A stretch of DNA of 16,836 bases, taken from NCBI GenBank assembly GCA_903927685.1, contig CAIYOB010000218.1:1-16836 (forward strand), read 5' to 3'. Shown piece after piece: positions 14,371 through 16,836 of the stretch. Every line of letters starts with the position of its first letter. The stretch's first letter is position 1. The translations under genes and the position numbers were made by a program. The stretch is from an uncultured Planctomycetaceae bacterium (GTDB lineage Bacteria; Planctomycetota; Planctomycetia; Pirellulales; Pirellulaceae). The notes under the pieces are model-generated. The model was given only the letters and a program-made list of their open reading frames with translations. It did not search any database and was not told the DNA's origin.

Positions 14371-14705
14371 AGACTGATCCCGCGCCGTGCGGCCCGGACG
14401 CGCAGGCCGGTCTCGAAATAGGGGAACGGATAGGGCCTCTTCACGCGGGCCCACAAGAAGGTGCTCTCCACCAGGTCCCGCGGCAACTGGTCATTGTCGA
14501 CCATGCCGACCACCTGCTCGATGAACGCGAACTCGCGCGGCAGGCGGGCTTTCAGTCCCTTCTCCAACTGGATCTTCAGATCGACGGCAGGGCCGCTGAC
14601 TCCGGGAGTGGGATTCGGTTGCTGGGCGGCCGGTACTTGGTTCCCTGCCAACCCCAACAGGCAGCTGGCCAGGACCCAGTTCAGAAGCGTTCGCGGCTGG
14701 AACAT
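14367..14705 (-). CDS. Small secreted protein of unknown function
   Basis: 112 residues. The ATG has GGAGA (complement of 14712-14716) about 6 nt upstream. Residues 1-27 form a signal peptide (LLNWVLASCLLGLAGNQVPAA). LASC at 12-15 resembles a lipobox, but the hydrophobic run continues past the Cys, so ordinary cleavage after VPAA is as likely as a lipoprotein. The mature part has about 85 residues: a proline-rich start, an LKIQLEKGLKARLPREFAFIEQVVGMV helix region, and a basic, aromatic C-terminus (RPYPFPYFETGLRVRAARRG). I do not recognise a family. It may be the last gene of a series with the LptF-like permease, although 284 bp separate them. The final TAG lies in CTAG shared with the convergent gene. 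Confidence 0.65.
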   Translation of the reverse strand: MFQPRTLLNWVLASCLLGLAGNQVPAAQQPNPTPGVSGPAVDLKIQLEKGLKARLPREFAFIEQVVGMVDNDQLPRDLVESTFLWARVKRPYPFPYFETGLRVRAARRGISL

Positions 14706-14777
14706 CCGTGTTCTCCACGAGGGGTGCGAGAAAAGACCTGTTGCGGCGCCGCGAGTCGATCGGAGTGCGAGCGTCGT

Positions 14778-14830
14778 AACCCGAAGCGCTAGCGAGGAAA
14801 TGCCGCGGAACTTCGCTGACGCGTCGGGTT
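14778..14830. repeat. Imperfect CCCGAAGCG-type palindrome
   Basis: Arms at 14778-14797 (AACCCGAAGCGCTAGCGAGG) and 14811-14830 (complement of AACCCGACGCGTCAGCGAAG) pair at 16 of 20 positions, with a 13-nt loop. The motif resembles AACCCGA-CGC-AGCGA repeats that I recall from planctomycete genomes. Whether it is mobile cannot be told here. Confidence 0.6.
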
Positions 14831-14957
14831 GCGAGGTTCTGCTGCTAGCCTCCTGCGTCCTACTCCGCTCCTTGTCCGGAGCCGTATTTCGCTCCGGCCT
14901 CCGTCGGGAGAAGTACGGTCCGCGCAAGACTTGTAGCCAAACGTCCCCAGCGTGGCA

Positions 14958-14989
14958 AGAGCGGATTCTCCCGACAGCGGATTCTCCCG
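14958..14989. repeat. 16-bp tandem repeat before the LptF-like stop codon
   Basis: AGAGCGGATTCTCCCG (14958-14973) is followed directly by ACAGCGGATTCTCCCG (14974-14989), matching at 15 of 16 positions. It ends immediately before the complement of the TAG stop at 14990-14992. Confidence 0.55.
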
Positions 14990-16123
14990 CTATTGCCACA
15001 GCGTGTCGACCGACAGCCGGGCCAGCGGGACGAAGATCAGCAGTGGGCACCAGGCGGCAAAGTCCGGGGAGATCAGATAGCTGTTGCCTGCTGCATGGCA
15101 GGCCAGGATGACCAGCACGAACGCCGCGACCACCAGGACGCACGTCCCGGCCGACACGAAGATGTTTCGACTCTGGCGTGCTAGCACAATCGGCAGTCCC
15201 AGGCAGAGCAAGGTCATGTCGAGGAACGGCTGGACGATCCGGGAATGGACCAGCACGCGGACATCGGCCGCCAGGTCCAGGCTGGGGTTGTGCAGACCGG
15301 CGATCAGGTCCGCGGTCGACGAGTACTGCCGCCAGGCATTGCCGGCGGCCAGCTGCGCGAACGAAACGTCGCTGACCACAAAACACTGGTGGGCCTGCAG
15401 CCAGGGCGTATCCCCCGGGCTCAAAACGACCGGCGTTCCCTGCAACTGGAACGAGGCGACCTGGCTCAAGTCCTTCGGCACGGTGACGCCGTCCAGCAGG
15501 TAGCCACCGGGGCGATCGGCGGCGGCGGGACGATAGAATGCCTTATCGGCGGCCAGGCTGGAACCGAAGGCCCCCAGGTCGGGTTGCCGGCGAAAAACCG
15601 GCTGGATGATGCACTGCTCTGCCGCCAACGTATGGCGACCACCGATCAGGATGTCGGTGCGGTTGTCATAGCGCGGATCCAACCGCATTTCGGCTCGGCC
15701 ATCCCAGTTGCGGGAATCGCGCATCAGTTGGTCGCGGTATTCGGGGATCCCGACTTCGCGGTTCACCGCCGCCAGCAGGCTGACCGCCAACGCTGCGGCG
15801 ATCAACGGCGCGACCACGCGGGCCTTGGGAATGCCCGCCGCCATCAGGGCCGGCAGTTCGTTGGACCGCTGCAGCGACGTGGCGACGAAAGTGGCCGCGA
15901 CCAGTGTCATCAACGAGCTGGTGCGGTCGAAGAAAGCCAACACGCGGGCCCCGTAATACTCGGCCAGCACCCCCAGCAGACCGCCGCGCTGGTCCGCGAT
16001 CTCCAAAAAGTCATCCAGGTGCGTAAACGTGTCGATGACGATGTACAGTCCGGTCAAGCTCAAGAAGCAAATCACGAGCACGCGGAGGAACGACTTCAGC
16101 ACATAGCGATCGATGATCCGCAT
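14990..16123 (-). CDS. LptF/LptG-family (YjgP/YjgQ) permease
   Basis: 377 residues, typical of the family. The N-terminus (RIIDRYVLKSFLRVLVICFL) and first membrane helix are characteristic, followed by DTFTHLDDFLE and membrane helices near 60-80 and 100-120. The large middle part, about 125-290, is the periplasmic beta-jellyroll (EYRDQLMRDSRNWDG, then GGYLLDGVTVPKD). The C-terminal third contains HSRIVQPFLDMTLLCLGLPIVLARQSRN and further membrane helices. In Gram-negative cells LptF and LptG form the membrane pair of the LptB2FG complex that extracts lipopolysaccharide. Only one is present here, and whether this cell makes such lipid must be checked. The ATG has GGAG 5 nt upstream. It lies 57 bp after the aminotransferase gene, likely in one operon. 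Confidence 0.93.
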   Translation of the reverse strand: MRIIDRYVLKSFLRVLVICFLSLTGLYIVIDTFTHLDDFLEIADQRGGLLGVLAEYYGARVLAFFDRTSSLMTLVAATFVATSLQRSNELPALMAAGIPKARVVAPLIAAALAVSLLAAVNREVGIPEYRDQLMRDSRNWDGRAEMRLDPRYDNRTDILIGGRHTLAAEQCIIQPVFRRQPDLGAFGSSLAADKAFYRPAAADRPGGYLLDGVTVPKDLSQVASFQLQGTPVVLSPGDTPWLQAHQCFVVSDVSFAQLAAGNAWRQYSSTADLIAGLHNPSLDLAADVRVLVHSRIVQPFLDMTLLCLGLPIVLARQSRNIFVSAGTCVLVVAAFVLVILACHAAGNSYLISPDFAAWCPLLIFVPLARLSVDTLWQ

Positions 16124-16180
16124 GAGAACTCCGTTTCCCGCGGTCGAAAGTGTCCGTCCACTGCTAGCACAAGTGCGCGG

Positions 16181-16836
16181 TCAAGGCAAAACGGTCTCGA
16201 TCGCCCGGGCCAGCTTTTCTACGCCTTCGCGGATTTTCGCACAAGACTGAACGCCGAAACTGAGCCGCAGCGAATGCCGACAAACCGGTTCCCCGGCACT
16301 GGGATAGCAGCATTCGCCGGGGACGTACAGGACGCCTGCGCGGACGGCGGCTGGAAACAGCGGACTCTGCATACCCGCGTCCATGCCCGGCGGCAGACGG
16401 ACCCAGACGTACAGCCCACCCCGAGGCCGGAACCACTCGACTCCGGGCAACGGCCCCAAGTGAGCGTCGGCGGCTGCGAGCATGGCGGTCAGCTTGCGAG
16501 AGTATCCGGCCCGAATCCGCGCCAGGTGCGGTTCCAGCAGACCCAATTCCAGGACCTTGGTCATCAAGTGCTGGTTGAAATTCGGCGAGCCGAAATCGAC
16601 ATTGCCCTTTTGTTCGTTGACGGGCCCGATCAGATGTCGGGGCAGGATGCTCCAGCCGACGCGAATCCCGGGCGAGAATGACTTGGAAAACGTCCCGGCC
16701 ACGATCACGGTGTCCGCGTCGTCGTCCCAGACCCGGAGGCTCGGCAACTCCTCGCCTTCGTAACGCAGATCCCGATAGGCCTCGTCCGAAATCACATGGA
16801 TCCGGGCTTGCGAGGACCAACGCTTGGCGATTTCCA
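16181..16836 (-). CDS. Partial PLP-dependent aminotransferase (class I/II)
   Basis: The N-terminal half lies beyond the right edge; 217 residues are visible. Counting from the first full codon, SDEAY at 16-20 contains the Asp that holds the pyridine nitrogen of PLP and the Tyr for the PLP ring oxygen. TFSKSFSPGIRVGW at 49-61 contains the Schiff-base Lys (51), and RLSFG near the end has the carboxylate-binding Arg. The order and spacing fit the aminotransferase class I/II fold, of the kind often seen in 2-aminoadipate/MocR-like families. The substrate cannot be assigned from the visible half, and the N-terminus decides whether a GntR DNA-binding part is present. It precedes the LptF-like gene by 57 bp on the same strand. 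Confidence 0.9.
   Translation of the reverse strand, partial: EIAKRWSSQARIHVISDEAYRDLRYEGEELPSLRVWDDDADTVIVAGTFSKSFSPGIRVGWSILPRHLIGPVNEQKGNVDFGSPNFNQHLMTKVLELGLLEPHLARIRAGYSRKLTAMLAAADAHLGPLPGVEWFRPRGGLYVWVRLPPGMDAGMQSPLFPAAVRAGVLYVPGECCYPSAGEPVCRHSLRLSFGVQSCAKIREGVEKLARAIETVLP

Larger units (their letters stand above)
14706..14989. other. Repeat-containing gap between LptF-like and small secreted protein genes
   Basis: No gene is seen. It holds an imperfect palindrome (14778-14830), a short hairpin CCGGAGC / GCTCCGG (14876-14882 and 14891-14897, 8-nt loop) and a 16-bp tandem repeat (14958-14989) next to the LptF-like stop codon. The hairpin lies about 100 bp after that stop. It could end transcription, but no clear T run follows. 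Confidence 0.5.

Noticed and set aside
14706..15386. Upstream extension of the small secreted protein frame toward 15386
   Set aside because: It runs through the repeats and into the LptF-like gene. The ATG at 14705 has a ribosome site and signal peptide.
1..16836. CRISPR array, rRNA, or intact insertion sequence
   Set aside because: No regularly spaced repeats with unique spacers, no rRNA-like stretch and no intact transposase were found.

Overview
The window looks like chromosomal DNA of a planctomycete, probably close to Pirellulales. It is GC-rich and has an HzsA-related multi-haem cytochrome with a planctomycete-type haem motif (a variant of IQPIL...CxxCH). It also has a large membrane-anchored Ser/Thr kinase with a Cache-like sensor, a GIDE-like membrane protein, and dispersed palindromes of the CCCGAAGCG / CGTCGGG and CCACGGATGGCA types. 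The placement is inferred from gene content, not from a phylogenetic marker.

Region 1 (1-3587) is a regulatory cluster. A sensor with two receiver domains and a PAS domain (runs off the left edge) lies downstream of an NtrC-family sigma54 activator on the minus strand. A NarL/LuxR-type response regulator is transcribed divergently from that activator. The 346-bp region between the two regulators holds good promoter candidates, palindromes and repeated boxes.

Region 2 (3637-4864) is a minus-strand pair: a small conserved-looking protein followed by a XerC/XerD-type recombinase.

Region 3 (about 4865-7360) looks like a decayed accessory segment. It has two copies of a long palindrome, a ~305-bp ungapped duplicate of the 3' end of the downstream kinase gene, a short pectate-lyase-like secreted protein that may have lost its middle, and a dead, internally deleted and frameshifted integron-type integrase. 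The duplicated kinase tail makes a direct repeat offset by 1,975 bp. That is the layout expected from integration into the 3' end of a gene, or from collapse of a tandem paralogue pair.

Region 4 (7360-13069) has the receptor-like Ser/Thr kinase and, upstream on the same strand, an HzsA-related secreted protein with a discoidin domain, a beta-propeller and three CxxCH haem sites.

Region 5 (13291-16836) holds a GIDE-like membrane protein on the plus strand. It converges, with overlapping CTAG stop codons, on a minus-strand series: a partial PLP-dependent aminotransferase, an LptF/LptG-family permease, and a small secreted protein of unknown function.

No rRNA, tRNA, CRISPR array or intact insertion sequence was seen. 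The points most worth following up are the kinase-tail duplication with the dead integrase, and the HzsA-related cytochrome next to the sensor kinase.
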